A DNA stretch of 64,000 bases, taken from contig NZ_BMWC01000007.1 in NCBI RefSeq assembly GCF_014651035.1, positions 1 to 64,000 on the forward strand, given 5' to 3'. The translations under genes were made by a program, and so were the position numbers. This stretch comes from Streptomyces lomondensis. GTDB lineage: Bacteria > Actinomycetota > Actinomycetes > Streptomycetales > Streptomycetaceae. Positions 6,364 through 15,887 of the stretch are shown piece after piece (positions within the stretch are counted from its first letter, which is position 1; every line of letters begins with the position of its first letter). Under the pieces are notes generated by a model. The model was not told the DNA's origin, did not search any database, and worked only from the letters and a program-made list of their open reading frames with translations.

Positions 6364-8547
6364 ATGGCGCCACAGCGAAACGCCGGAGCGGGCCCGGAAG
6401 CGGAACTTCCCGAGTACGCCGGTCACTACCGGCTGGAGTCCTGTCTGGGCTCGGGCGGCATGGGTGTCGTCCATCTGGCCCGGAGCACCTCCGGGATGAA
6501 GCTCGCCGTGAAGGTCGTGCACGCGGAGTTCGCCAAGGACCCCGAGTTCAGGGGGCGTTTCCGGCAGGAGGTGGGGGCGGCCCGGCGGGTCAGCGGGGCC
6601 TTCACCGCACCCGTGGTGGATGCCGATCCCGAGGCCGGGCGGCCCTGGATGGCCACGTTGTTCATCCCGGGTCCGACGCTCGCCCAGGAGGTGAAGCGGA
6701 ACGGGCCCCTGGCCCCGGCCCGGTTGCGCCGGCTGATGGCCGGGCTGGCGGAGGCGCTGCGTGACATCCACCGGGTCGGGGTCGTGCACCGGGACCTGAA
6801 GCCGAGCAACGTCCTGCTCGCCGAGGACGGGCCGAAGGTCATCGACTTCGGTATTTCCCGGCCGACGGACAGCGAGTTGCGGACCGAGACCGGGAAGCTG
6901 ATCGGTACGCCGCCGTTCATGGCGCCCGAGCAGTTCCGGCGGCCGAGGGAAGTGGGGCCCGCCGCCGATGTGTTCGCCCTCGGGTCCGTCATGGTGCATG
7001 CCGCCACCGGGCGGGGGCCGTTCGACTCCGACAGTCCTTACGTCGTCGCCTACCAGGTCGTGCACGACGAGCCGGATCTGACCGGCGTACCGGAGGCGCT
7101 GGCGCCGCTCGTGCTGCGGTGTCTCGCCAAGGAGCCCGAGGACCGGCCCTCGCCCGACGAGTTGATGCGGGAGCTGCGGTCGGTGGCGGCCTCGTACGAC
7201 ACGCAGGCGTTCATACCGCAGCAGCGTGTCGAGGAGGGGTCGGAGCGGCCCGAGCCCGTGGCGCCTGTCGGGGAGTCCGCCGGTTCCGAGGTGCCGGAGC
7301 GGCCCGAGCCGGTGGCGCCTGTCGGAGGGCCTGCCGGTCCCGAGAGGTCACCGCGGCCGTCCCGGCTGCGGCTTGGGAGGCGGGCCGGTCTGGTCGCCGG
7401 GGCGCTCGGGGTGGTCGTCGTCGGGGCGCTGGTGTCGGTGCCCGTGTTCGGGGGCGGGAGTCCGGCGCCGGAGGTCAGTGCCCCGCGGACCACGGCTGCC
7501 GCGTTCTCGGCGTGGGAGGCGGAGCCGTCGGACCGGGAGAGCATGCCGCAGTGCTCCTATGGGGTGGGCAGGTTGCTGTGTGCGCAGGAGGGGCTGGTGT
7601 TCGCCCTCGATCCTGTCGACGGGCGGCTGCTGTGGCGGCATCCGCTGGAGGGGGCTGCCGCGGGCGGGCCGCCGGGTGGGGCGCCGGTCGTGTCGGGGGG
7701 CCTGGTGCTGGCCGGGCTCGGGCAGGAACGGCGGGTGGCCGCTCTCGATCCCGCGTCGGGGGATGTGGTCCGGCGGGAGGAGCTGCCCGCGTACGGAGGG
7801 CTGCAGGCCGTGGGCGGGATGGTGCTGCTCACCGCTTCCGACGGCACGGTCAGCGGTGTGCAGAGCGCCTCGGGCGAGGTGAAGTGGAGCCATCGGATTC
7901 CGGGGCAGGAGGTGCCGTACTTCGTGTCGTTCCCCGGTGATCCGCTGGCGTACGCGGCGACCGTGTCCGGCGACGGGTCGGGCACGCGGGTCACGGCGGT
8001 GGATCCGCGCACCGGCGAGGTGCGGTGGGACGCGGAGCTGGAGGGTTCGTTGCAGCCCATCGGCTCGGCGGACGGGTCGGTCGTCTTCGTCGCTGTCGAC
8101 GCCGTGCGGCAGGACGCGCGGGCCCTGGTGCGCTACCGGCCGGAGAGCCGTACGACCCTGCGGGTGCCGCTGCGCGTCCCCTTGCAGCAGGTGCAGGGCA
8201 GTGTGCACGGGGACGTCGTCCACCTCATGGCGACGGGCGGGTCGCTGGTCGCCGTCGATCTGGAGGCGCGGAAGCAGCTCTGGAGTCTGGAGACGGGTGT
8301 CGTACGGGGGTCCACGCCGGTCGCCGGTGAGCGGTACGTGTACGTCACCGCTCCGGACGGCCGGCTGCTCGCCGTCGACGCGCGGCGCGGGAAGCTCGCC
8401 GGGCAGACGCCTCCTCGGCTCGGGGACCGGTCCGACCGGGTTCCGGCCGCGCTGCCCGAGCCGGTGCTGGTGGGAGACCGGGTCTACGCCGGTGCGCCCG
8501 ACGGCGCCGTGTTCGCCGTGGACGGGAGTGATCCGGCGGGCTGGTAG
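6364..8547 (+). CDS. Transmembrane Ser/Thr protein kinase with PQQ-like beta-propeller sensor
   Basis: 727 residues. A PknB-type kinase domain occupies about 22-275, with glycine loop GSGGMG (29-34), ATP lysine K50, HRDLKPSN from 142, DFG at 161-163 and APE at 187-189. All key residues are present, so the kinase should be active. A Pro/Glu linker repeats ERPEPVAPVG twice (around 294-321). One membrane segment lies at about 341-361, and the outer part (390-727) consists of PQQ/WD-like blades with repeated ALDPxSGxV and AVDxRxGxx motifs. The likely role is to sense an extracytoplasmic ligand or wall component and signal by phosphorylation. A probable -10, TAGGCT, lies at 6316-6321. Confidence 0.92.
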   Translation: MAPQRNAGAGPEAELPEYAGHYRLESCLGSGGMGVVHLARSTSGMKLAVKVVHAEFAKDPEFRGRFRQEVGAARRVSGAFTAPVVDADPEAGRPWMATLFIPGPTLAQEVKRNGPLAPARLRRLMAGLAEALRDIHRVGVVHRDLKPSNVLLAEDGPKVIDFGISRPTDSELRTETGKLIGTPPFMAPEQFRRPREVGPAADVFALGSVMVHAATGRGPFDSDSPYVVAYQVVHDEPDLTGVPEALAPLVLRCLAKEPEDRPSPDELMRELRSVAASYDTQAFIPQQRVEEGSERPEPVAPVGESAGSEVPERPEPVAPVGGPAGPERSPRPSRLRLGRRAGLVAGALGVVVVGALVSVPVFGGGSPAPEVSAPRTTAAAFSAWEAEPSDRESMPQCSYGVGRLLCAQEGLVFALDPVDGRLLWRHPLEGAAAGGPPGGAPVVSGGLVLAGLGQERRVAALDPASGDVVRREELPAYGGLQAVGGMVLLTASDGTVSGVQSASGEVKWSHRIPGQEVPYFVSFPGDPLAYAATVSGDGSGTRVTAVDPRTGEVRWDAELEGSLQPIGSADGSVVFVAVDAVRQDARALVRYRPESRTTLRVPLRVPLQQVQGSVHGDVVHLMATGGSLVAVDLEARKQLWSLETGVVRGSTPVAGERYVYVTAPDGRLLAVDARRGKLAGQTPPRLGDRSDRVPAALPEPVLVGDRVYAGAPDGAVFAVDGSDPAGW

Positions 8548-8558
8548 GCGGGCACGCG

Positions 8559-8592
8559 CGAGGGCCGCCCCCGGTTGCGGAGGCGGCCCTCG
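8559..8592. terminator. Bidirectional terminator between the kinase gene and ilvD
   Basis: Perfect 11-bp stem, CGAGGGCCGCC at 8559-8569 with its complement at 8582-8592 and a 12-base loop, between convergent stop codons. Confidence 0.85.
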
Positions 8593-8607
8593 GGAGCGGG
8601 AAGGGGC

Positions 8608-10461
8608 TCAGCCCAGCATCGTCACGTCCCGCACGGCGCCCTTGTCGGCGCTGGTCGCCATCGCCGCGTAGGCCCGCAGGGCCGCCGAGACCTTGCGGTC
8701 GCGGTTCTTCGGGGCGTACACGCCGTTCAGCGCCTGCTCGCGGCGGGCCAGCTCGGCGTCGTCGACGAGGAGGTCGATCGAGCGGTTCGGGATGTCGATA
8801 CGGATGCGGTCGCCGTCCTCGACGAGGGCGATCGTGCCGCCCGCGGCCGCCTCGGGCGAGGCGTGGCCGATGGAGAGGCCGGAGGTGCCGCCGGAGAAAC
8901 GGCCGTCCGTGACCAGCGCGCAGGTCTTACCCAGGCCCCGGCCCTTGAGGTACGAGGTCGGGTAGAGCATCTCCTGCATGCCGGGGCCGCCCTTGGGGCC
9001 CTCGTAGCGGATGACGACGACGTCGCCGTCCTTGACCTGCTGGGTGAGGATCTTCTGGACGGCCTCCTCCTGCGACTCGCAGACGACCGCCGGGCCCTCG
9101 AAGGTCCAGATGGACTCGTCGACACCGGCCGTCTTCACGACGCAGCCGTCCACCGCCAGGTTGCCCTTGAGGACCGCCAGGCCGCCGTCCTTGGAGTAGG
9201 CGTGCTCGACGGAGCGGATGCAGCCGCCCTCGGCGTCCTCGTCCAGGGTCTCCCAGCGCTCGGACTGGGAGAAGGCCTCGGCGGAGCGGACGCAGCCGGG
9301 GGCCGCGTGCCACAGCTCGACGGCCTCGGCGGACGGCGAGCCGCCGCGCACGTCCCAGGTCTTCAGCCAGTCGGCCAGGGACGGGCTGTGGACGGAGTGC
9401 ACGTCCTCGTTGAGCAGGCCCGCGCGGTGCAGTTCGCCGAGCAGGGCGGGGATGCCGCCGGCGCGGTGCACGTCCTCCATGTAGTACGTGCGGTCCTTGG
9501 CGACGTTCGGGGCGACCTTGGCCAGGCACGGCACGCGGCGGGAGACCTCGTTGATCTCCTCCAGGCCGAAGGGGACGCCCGCCTCCTGGGCGGCGGCCAG
9601 CAGGTGCAGGATCGTGTTGGTGGAGCCGCCCATGGCGATGTCGAGGGCCATGGCGTTCTCGAAGGCCGCGAAGGACGCCACGCTGCGGGGCAGGACCGTC
9701 TCGTCGTCCTGCTCGTAGTAGCGGCGGGTGATGTCCATGACCGTCTTCGCCGCGTTGACGTACAGCTGTTTACGGGCGGTGTGCGTGGCGAGGACCGAGC
9801 CGTTGCCCGGCAGGGAGAGGCCGATGGCCTCGGTCAGGCAGTTCATCGAGTTGGCGGTGAACATGCCGGAACAGGAGCCGCAGGTCGGGCAGGCGTTCTC
9901 CTCGATGCGGAGGATGTCCTCGTCCGAAATCTTGTCGTTCACGGCGTCGGAGATCGCGTCGACCAGGTCGAGCGTGCGGACCGTGCCGTCGACGAGGGTG
10001 GCGCGGCCGGACTCCATGGGACCGCCGGAGACGAACACCGTGGGGATGTTCAGCCGCAGGGCCGCGTTCAGCATGCCCGGGGTGATCTTGTCGCAGTTGG
10101 AGATGCAGATCAGGGCGTCGGCGCAGTGGGCCTCGACCATGTACTCCACGCTGTCCGCGATCAGGTCGCGGGACGGCAGGGAGTAGAGCATGCCGCCGTG
10201 GCCCATGGCGATGCCGTCGTCCACGGCGATCGTGTTGAACTCGCGCGGGATGCCGCCGGCCTCGATCACCGCCTGGCTGACGATCCGGCCGACCGGCGCC
10301 AGATGCGTGTGGCCCGGCACGAACTCCGTGAAGCTGTTGGCGACCGCGATGATCGGCTTGCGGCCGATGTCCGCACCCGGTACACCGGAGGCGCGCATAA
10401 GGGCGCGGGCGCCCGCCATGTTGCGGCCGTGGGTGACTGTGCGGGACCTCAGCTCGGGCAT
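8608..10461 (-). CDS. ilvD: Dihydroxy-acid dehydratase
   Basis: Dehydrates 2,3-dihydroxy-3-methylbutanoate and its homologue in valine, leucine and isoleucine synthesis. At 617 residues it has the length of the long IlvD subfamily. Iron-sulfur and substrate motifs are intact: CDK at 123-125 and CPTCGSCSGM at 191-200. The N-terminal block GADIGRKPIIAVANSF and the C-terminal ALVTDGRFSGG are family hallmarks. AAGGAG lies 6 bases before the ATG. It is monocistronic here, far from the usual ilvBNC cluster. Confidence 0.97.
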   Translation of the reverse strand: MPELRSRTVTHGRNMAGARALMRASGVPGADIGRKPIIAVANSFTEFVPGHTHLAPVGRIVSQAVIEAGGIPREFNTIAVDDGIAMGHGGMLYSLPSRDLIADSVEYMVEAHCADALICISNCDKITPGMLNAALRLNIPTVFVSGGPMESGRATLVDGTVRTLDLVDAISDAVNDKISDEDILRIEENACPTCGSCSGMFTANSMNCLTEAIGLSLPGNGSVLATHTARKQLYVNAAKTVMDITRRYYEQDDETVLPRSVASFAAFENAMALDIAMGGSTNTILHLLAAAQEAGVPFGLEEINEVSRRVPCLAKVAPNVAKDRTYYMEDVHRAGGIPALLGELHRAGLLNEDVHSVHSPSLADWLKTWDVRGGSPSAEAVELWHAAPGCVRSAEAFSQSERWETLDEDAEGGCIRSVEHAYSKDGGLAVLKGNLAVDGCVVKTAGVDESIWTFEGPAVVCESQEEAVQKILTQQVKDGDVVVIRYEGPKGGPGMQEMLYPTSYLKGRGLGKTCALVTDGRFSGGTSGLSIGHASPEAAAGGTIALVEDGDRIRIDIPNRSIDLLVDDAELARREQALNGVYAPKNRDRKVSAALRAYAAMATSADKGAVRDVTMLG

Positions 10462-10599
10462 CGTCGCTCGCTCCTTCAGAGACTGCGTCAGAGGATTCGG
10501 AGATTTCTGACTGCTACCGAGCGTACGCCGGTCATCCAGAGGGCGGGACGGAGTGTCCGGAATACGGGATGCCTGTCTCGGAGGCGGCCCCCGTGAGGC

Positions 10600-11232
10600 T
10601 TACGGACCGGTCAGGTGTCCCTGGACGACCGGTGCCAGCCGCGCGATGATCTGCTCCGGGTCCGCCGAGGCCAGCGGCTCGACCTTGATGACGTACCGCA
10701 GCATGGCGGTGCCCACGAGCTGGGCGGCGGCCAGCTCGGCGCGCAGCTCGGCGTCCGGCAGGTCCAGTCGTCCGGCGATGCGGCGCAGTACCTGGGTGGC
10801 GACGATCCGGCGGAAGACGGCGGCCGCGGTGTCGTTGGTGACGGCGGAGCGGACGATGGCGAGCAGGGGCGCGCGGGTCGCGGGGTTCTCCCAGACGCCG
10901 AAGAAGAAGCGGGCCAGGCGCTCCCCCACGCCGTCGAGCGGGCCCTCCTCGACGGCCTTCGGCGCTTGCAGGGCGGGCCCGAAGGACTGGGTGATCGCCG
11001 CCTCGAAGACCTGCTCCTTCGTCCCGAAGTAGTGGTGCACGAGCGCCGAGTCGACCCCGGCCGTCTTGGCGATGCCGCGCACGGAGGTCTTCTCGTAGCC
11101 GCGCTCGGAGAACTCGTCGCGGGCGGCGGTCAGGATGCGGTCGCGGGTGTCGGCCGACTCCGTGCGCGGGGGGCGGCCGCGGCGGCGGGCGGTGGTGCCG
11201 GGGCCGGTGTCGCTCGGGGGCCGGTCGGTCAT
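10600..11232 (-). CDS. TetR-family transcriptional regulator
   Basis: 210 residues. After a basic disordered N-terminus containing the RRRGRPPR patch, the HTH lies at about 28-75 (RILTAARDEFSERGYEKTSVRGIAKTAGVDSALVHHYFGTKEQVF). The C-terminal ligand domain has the TetR_C-type FFFGVWENPATRAPLLAIVRSAV block. Its start overlaps the stop of the sugar-isomerase gene by 4 bases, so both belong to one operon. No operator is evident in front of that operon. Confidence 0.92.
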   Translation of the reverse strand: MTDRPPSDTGPGTTARRRGRPPRTESADTRDRILTAARDEFSERGYEKTSVRGIAKTAGVDSALVHHYFGTKEQVFEAAITQSFGPALQAPKAVEEGPLDGVGERLARFFFGVWENPATRAPLLAIVRSAVTNDTAAAVFRRIVATQVLRRIAGRLDLPDAELRAELAAAQLVGTAMLRYVIKVEPLASADPEQIIARLAPVVQGHLTGP

Positions 11233-12053
11233 CGGCGCGGCACCTTCGCCGCCGAGGCGAGGTGGAGGCGGGTGAAGGCCAGCGCCTCCGCCAGGTCGGC
11301 CTCGCGCTCCGCGCTCGACATGGCGCGGCGGGTGTTGACCTCGATGACGACATGGCCGTCGAACCCGGTCAGGGCGAGCCGCTCCAGCACCTCGGCGCAG
11401 GGCTGCGTGCCGCGGCCGGGCACCAGGTGCTCGTCCTTGGCAGAGCCGCGGCCGTCGGCGAGGTGGACGTGGCCGAGGCGGTCGCCCATGCGGTCGACCA
11501 TGTCGAGGGCGTCGGTGCGGGCCGTCGCGGTGTGGCTGAGGTCGATCGTGAAGTGGCGGTAGTCGTCCTTCGTGACGTCCCAGTCGGGGGCGTAGGCGAG
11601 CATCTCGCGGTCGCGGTAGCGCCAGGGGTACATGTTCTCGACGGCGAACCGTACGTCCGTCTCGTTGGCCATGCGCCAGATGCCGGCGACGAAGTCCCGC
11701 GCGTACTGGCGCTGCCAGCGGAACGGGGGGTGGACCACGACCGTGCTCGCGTCGAGCTTCTCGGCCGCCGCGCGGGCCCGCTGGAGCTTGGTCCAGGGGT
11801 CGGTGGACCAGACGCGCTGCGTGATGAGCAGGCAGGGGGCGTGCACGGCCAGGATCGGGATCTGGTGGTAGTCGCTCAGTCTGCGCAGGGCTTCGATGTC
11901 CTGGCTGACGGGGTCGGTCCAGACCATGACCTCGACTCCGTCGTAGCCGAGGCGCGCGGCGATCTCGAAGGCCGTGGCCGTCGACTCCGGGTAGACCGAG
12001 GCCGTCGAGAGTGCGACCTTCGCGTCCGGGATCTTTACGGCTGGCTCTGCCAT
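11229..12053 (-). CDS. Sugar phosphate isomerase/epimerase-like TIM barrel protein
   Basis: 274 residues of the AP endonuclease 2 / xylose-isomerase-like barrel family. Metal-ligand candidates are visible: HAPC (His in strand 3), VVHPPF, AVENMYP, TIDLSHTA, HVHLADG and VIEVNTRR. Such proteins are usually metal-dependent isomerases or epimerases; the substrate is not evident. Some family members are endonuclease IV, but the strict EndoIV signatures are lacking. The gene is coupled to the TetR gene through a 4-base overlap. Confidence 0.85.
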   Translation of the reverse strand: MAEPAVKIPDAKVALSTASVYPESTATAFEIAARLGYDGVEVMVWTDPVSQDIEALRRLSDYHQIPILAVHAPCLLITQRVWSTDPWTKLQRARAAAEKLDASTVVVHPPFRWQRQYARDFVAGIWRMANETDVRFAVENMYPWRYRDREMLAYAPDWDVTKDDYRHFTIDLSHTATARTDALDMVDRMGDRLGHVHLADGRGSAKDEHLVPGRGTQPCAEVLERLALTGFDGHVVIEVNTRRAMSSAEREADLAEALAFTRLHLASAAKVPRR

Positions 12054-12088
12054 GGAGGACAGATTACGGGGTGTGGTGGGGAGGTCGT

Positions 12089-12135
12089 GGGGTGCCTCTT
12101 CGCCGTTGTGGTGTTTGCCACGGGCGGGGCACCCC
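12089..12135. terminator. Inverted repeat downstream of the Ppx/GppA gene
   Basis: GGGGTGCC at 12089-12096 and GGCACCCC at 12128-12135 are complementary across a 31-base loop that itself contains TGGTGTTTGCCA. It lies between tandem minus-strand genes, upstream of ppx. It may be a long-loop terminator or another intergenic repeat; the function is uncertain. Confidence 0.35.
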
Positions 12136-12149
12136 GCGCCCCTCGGTGT

Positions 12150-13082
12150 CTACGCGGACTCCATGTGATCCAGCCGGCGCAGGATCACGCCCTCCCGCAG
12201 CGCCCAAGGGCAGATCTCCACGCGCTCCACGCCGAAGAGGTCCATCGCGGCCTCGGCGACGAGCGCGCCCGCCAGCAGCTGGCCCGCCCTGCCCTCCGAG
12301 ACCCCGGGGAGCTCCACTCGCTCGCGCTCGGTCATGCCGGACAGCCTCGGGACCCAGGCCTCCAGGGACTCCCGCTTCAGTTCGCGCTGGACGTAGAGGC
12401 CCTCGGCGGAGCGGGCGGCGCCGGCGATGCGGGCCAGTTGCTTGAAGGTCTTGGACGTGGCGACGACGTGGTCGGGGGCGCCGAAGCGGCTGAACTCGCC
12501 GACCGTGCGGGCGATCTCCGTGCGGACGTGGCGGCGCAGCGCGCGGACGTCGTCCGGGGCGGGCGGGTCGCCGGGCAGCCAGCCGGCGGTGAGGCGGCCG
12601 GCGCCCAGCGGCAGCGAGGCGGCCGCGTCGGGCTCCTCGTCGATGCCGTAGGCGATCTCCAGGGAGCCGCCGCCGATGTCCAGGACCAGCAGTTTTCCGG
12701 CCGACCAGCCGAACCAGCGGCGGGCGGCGAGGAAGGTGAGCCGGGCCTCCTCCGCGCCGGTGAGGACCTGGAGCTCGACGCCGGTCTCGGCGCGCACGCG
12801 CGCGAGGACGTCGTCGGCGTTGCGGGCCTCCCGCACGGCGGAGGTCGCGAACGGCAGCACCTCCTCGACGCCCTTGTCCTCGGCGGCCTGGAGGGAGTCG
12901 TGGACGACGCCGATGAGCCGGTCGACGCCGTCGGGGCCGATCGCGCCGCTGTCGTCGAGGAGCTGGGCGAGGCGCAGTTCCGCCTTGTGCGAGTGAGCGG
13001 GCAGCGGGCGGGCGCCGGGGTGCGCGTCCACCACCAGCAGGTGCACCGTGTTCGATCCCACGTCGAGGACACCGAGTCTCAT
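12150..13082 (-). CDS. Ppx/GppA family phosphatase
   Basis: 310 residues of the ASKHA fold. Family members hydrolyse inorganic polyphosphate or pppGpp. The N-terminus RLGVLDVGSNTVHLLVVDA is the phosphate-1 motif, FATSAVREARN the mid motif, and LVLDIGGGSLEIAYG the phosphate-2 motif. The length matches the short actinobacterial form, which lacks the C-terminal HD domain of E. coli Ppx. The ATG at 13082 puts the first motif at residue 2, as in homologues; an upstream in-frame extension is rejected. Which substrate is preferred is not decidable from sequence. Confidence 0.92.
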   Translation of the reverse strand: MRLGVLDVGSNTVHLLVVDAHPGARPLPAHSHKAELRLAQLLDDSGAIGPDGVDRLIGVVHDSLQAAEDKGVEEVLPFATSAVREARNADDVLARVRAETGVELQVLTGAEEARLTFLAARRWFGWSAGKLLVLDIGGGSLEIAYGIDEEPDAAASLPLGAGRLTAGWLPGDPPAPDDVRALRRHVRTEIARTVGEFSRFGAPDHVVATSKTFKQLARIAGAARSAEGLYVQRELKRESLEAWVPRLSGMTERERVELPGVSEGRAGQLLAGALVAEAAMDLFGVERVEICPWALREGVILRRLDHMESA

Positions 13083-13153
13083 GTACGGAACGCTACTGCC
13101 AGCAGGGCCGTCCGCCGTCCTCGGTGGGGGTACAAGGCCCGTACCCTGGACTC

Positions 13154-13954
13154 GTGCCAAAGACGAAAAAGGCGAAGCGCGACAAATCACCGGGCGTCGT
13201 GGAACCCGACGAGAAGGGCCTCGACTTCGCCCGCGCGTGGGTGGAGTTTCCTGATCCGGCGGACGACGAGCAGGTCTTCCGCTGCGATCTGACATGGCTG
13301 ACCTCTCGCTGGAACTGCATCTTCGGCAGCGGCTGCCAGGGCATCCAGGCGGGCCGCGCGGACGACGGGTGCTGCACGTTGGGTGCCCACTTCTCCGACG
13401 AGGACGACGAGAAGCGCGTCGCCGGGCATGTGGCCAGGCTCACTCCGGACATCTGGCAGCACCACGCCGAGGGCACGAAGAACGGCTGGGTCTCCGAGGA
13501 CGAGGACGGCGACCGCCAGACGCGCCCCTTCCAGGGCTCCTGCATCTTCCAGAACCGGCCCGGCTTCCCGGGCGGCGCGGGCTGCTCGCTGCACATCCTC
13601 GCCCTGAAGGAGGGCCGGGAGCCGCTGGAGACCAAGCCGGACGTGTGCTGGCAGCTGCCGGTGCGGCGGACGTACGAGTGGATCGACCGGCCCGACGACA
13701 CCCGTGTCCTCCAGGTGTCGATCGGTGAGTACGACCGCCGGGGCTGGGGCCCGGGCGGCCACGACCTGCACTGGTGGTGCACCTCGGCGACCTCGGCGCA
13801 CGGCGCGGGCGACCCGGTGTACGTCTCCTACCGCCCCGAGCTGATCGAGCTCATGGGCAAGGCGGGCTACGACCGGCTGGTCGAGCTGTGCGAGGAGCGG
13901 CTGGCCTCGCAGCTGCCGCTGGTGGCTCCGCATCCAGCGGATCCGGTGACCTGA
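13154..13954 (+). CDS. Cysteine-rich conserved actinobacterial protein, unknown function
   Basis: 266 residues starting with GTG at 13154. No ribosome-binding site is seen, but TACCCT lies at -12 to -7, so the transcript is probably leaderless. A lysine-rich start (PKTKKAKRDK) is followed by a domain with repeated cysteines: CDL..RWNCIFGSGCQGI, DDGCCTLGAHF, GSCIF and GAGCSLHIL. The layout resembles the YkgJ-type Zn/Fe-cluster family and suggests a bound metal (inference). The C-terminal half has a conserved DLHWWCTS motif. It reads divergently from ppx. Confidence 0.75.
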   Translation: MPKTKKAKRDKSPGVVEPDEKGLDFARAWVEFPDPADDEQVFRCDLTWLTSRWNCIFGSGCQGIQAGRADDGCCTLGAHFSDEDDEKRVAGHVARLTPDIWQHHAEGTKNGWVSEDEDGDRQTRPFQGSCIFQNRPGFPGGAGCSLHILALKEGREPLETKPDVCWQLPVRRTYEWIDRPDDTRVLQVSIGEYDRRGWGPGGHDLHWWCTSATSAHGAGDPVYVSYRPELIELMGKAGYDRLVELCEERLASQLPLVAPHPADPVT

Positions 13955-13965
13955 GCGGCCGGTTC

Positions 13966-15690
13966 CTACGACGTGGCAGGGCTCGGGTCCCCGCTGTCCG
14001 AGGGCGGGGGCGTCGAGTCCGCCGGTTCGGTCGGGCCCGGGTCGGTGGGCGTGGGGTCCGGGTCGGGCGACGGGGGCGGGGGCGTGGTCGGCGTCGGGTC
14101 CGGTGGTGCCGAGGTCGTGGGCGTCGGGTCGGGCCGGGGCGGGGGCGGGTCGCTGGGGACGCTCGGGCGGGGGTCCGGGCGGGGGCCGGGGCCGGGGTCG
14201 GTGGGGCTGGGCGCGGTGCCGAAGCCCTCGATGTGGACGACGGCGCCGACGGGTGCGACCGCCACCTGCGCGCGCCAGGGGCCGGAGGGCTCCCGCAGGT
14301 GGTCGACGTACACCTTGATCGTGAACGACTCGCCGGGCCGGAGCGTTCCCGACGACTGGCTCAGGTAGAGCCAGTCGGCTCCCGTGGACGCGGACCAGCG
14401 GACCGGGGCCGGGCCGGTGGCGGTCAGGGTGACGAGGGTGGTGTCGCCGCTGTTGGCGGCCGTGACGTCCAGGGCGGCCTTGCGGCCGGCGCCGGCGACG
14501 CCGATGACCTCGACGGAGACGTCGGCCTTGCCGTCCTTGCCGAAGCGGGGGCCGGGGCGGGTGCTCGCGTTGCCGGTGTTCTCGTAGCCGCCGCCCGCCA
14601 TCTCGCCGTCCAGGAGCGGGTCGTCCGCCTCGCGCGCGGAGGCGGAGCGGCCGTCCTGGCCCTCGCCCACGGGGGTGCCCCGGTAGGCGGCCCACAGGGC
14701 GAGCACGGGGGCGGCCACGACGGTGGCGACGACGGTCGTGGTGACGGCACGCGCGCGTAGGCGGTCCCTGCGGGCGGCGCGGTCCTTGGGGTCCATCGGG
14801 AAGCCGCGCCGGTCGAAGCGGGGTCCGGCGCTCCGCACGCGCGGGTGGTGGGCCATGGCCACGTGCACGGCCGCGCGGGGCGCCGGCAGCACGGGCAGCG
14901 CGTCCGGCGTGACGCTGGTGCCGGGCCAGCGGCCGGGGATGGCGCGCTCGGCGGTGCGGCGGCAGCGCGGGCAGTCGTCGACGTGCCGGACGAGTTCGCG
15001 GCGCAGGGCCGTGCCGAGCACGAGCCGGTCGTCGCCGACGAGGTGCGCGACCCTCGGGCACGCCCCGGTCTCGACGACGGCGAGGGCGGCACGCGTGCGT
15101 TCCACCTCGCAGGCGGCGGAGGCGAGCAGGTCGCGGGTGGCGGCCACGTCCATGCCGAGGACGGCGGCGACCTCGTGGGCGGCGAGGTGGTGGCGCACGG
15201 CCAGTTCGAGCGCCTCCCGCTGCTCCGGGGTGGTGCCGGCGGCCTCCGGCCAGGCGAGCAGGGCCAGTTCGGCGCGCCTGCGTTCCCGGACCTCCTCGGA
15301 GAGTGCCGGGGCGGCCTGCCGGTCGGCGCGCTGCCGGTCGGCGCGGCCCGCAGCGTGGCTGCTCTGACGTTTCTGCTTGGCCTCGGCCAGCTTGCGCAGG
15401 CACGCCCAGCGGGCCAGCGCGTACAGCCAGGCCCTGCGGTCCGCGGGCGCCTCGGGGACGTGCCGGCCGCGCCGTTCGGCCAGGGCGAGGACGTCGCCCA
15501 GGGCGGCGGTCGCGGCGTCGTGGTCGCACAGCACGGACAGGCAGTAGGTGAACAGGCCGTCCAGGTAGGGCTCGTAGCGCGCGGGCGGCCGCTGCGCCAG
15601 CGTGCGGGCGGCCCCGCGGTCACGCGCTTCCCGGTGCACCCGGTGTGCGCCGGCCGTGCGGGTCGAGATCTCCGGAGTACTGCTCATCAT
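13966..15690 (-). CDS. Sigma-like / zinc-finger / transmembrane / BACON-domain fusion protein
   Basis: 574 residues combining parts usually found in separate proteins. Residues about 35-110 look like ECF sigma region 2 (RYEPYLDGLFTYCLSV, then RAWLYALARWACLRKL), and about 130-205 like region 4 with an HTH (AAHEVAAVLGMDVAATRDLL). An anti-sigma-type HxxxCxxC (HVDDCPRC) is at 236-243. A membrane helix lies at about 316-336 and an outer BACON-like beta domain at about 365-485 (ADWLYLSQSSGTLRPGES). The last 85 residues are a Pro/Thr/Ser wall-spanning tail. The ATG at 15690 is a weak choice because no ribosome-binding site is seen. Function is unknown; a membrane-tethered regulator is one possibility. 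Confidence 0.8.
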   Translation of the reverse strand: MMSSTPEISTRTAGAHRVHREARDRGAARTLAQRPPARYEPYLDGLFTYCLSVLCDHDAATAALGDVLALAERRGRHVPEAPADRRAWLYALARWACLRKLAEAKQKRQSSHAAGRADRQRADRQAAPALSEEVRERRRAELALLAWPEAAGTTPEQREALELAVRHHLAAHEVAAVLGMDVAATRDLLASAACEVERTRAALAVVETGACPRVAHLVGDDRLVLGTALRRELVRHVDDCPRCRRTAERAIPGRWPGTSVTPDALPVLPAPRAAVHVAMAHHPRVRSAGPRFDRRGFPMDPKDRAARRDRLRARAVTTTVVATVVAAPVLALWAAYRGTPVGEGQDGRSASAREADDPLLDGEMAGGGYENTGNASTRPGPRFGKDGKADVSVEVIGVAGAGRKAALDVTAANSGDTTLVTLTATGPAPVRWSASTGADWLYLSQSSGTLRPGESFTIKVYVDHLREPSGPWRAQVAVAPVGAVVHIEGFGTAPSPTDPGPGPRPDPRPSVPSDPPPPRPDPTPTTSAPPDPTPTTPPPPSPDPDPTPTDPGPTEPADSTPPPSDSGDPSPATS

Positions 15691-15887
15691 TCGGCGACCG
15701 TAGGCGGCCGGGAGTGGCACCTTCAGGCGGCTTGAGCGCATTTAATCCGTACGGGTGAAACGATCCCTCAATCGGGGACAGGAACCAGGCGTTCCGCCGC
15801 TGGCGCGGGGTGGCGGAGCCCTGGCGCGCAGGTGGCCGCACCCGCCCGGTCCCCGCGTTGTCAGTGCCGGCGGCTACGGTTTCGTCC

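Noticed and set aside
13187..15529. 780-codon Arg/Pro-rich minus-strand frame
   Set aside because: Composition is that of a GC-rich shadow; it overlaps the fusion protein in another frame and the plus-strand gene at 13154.
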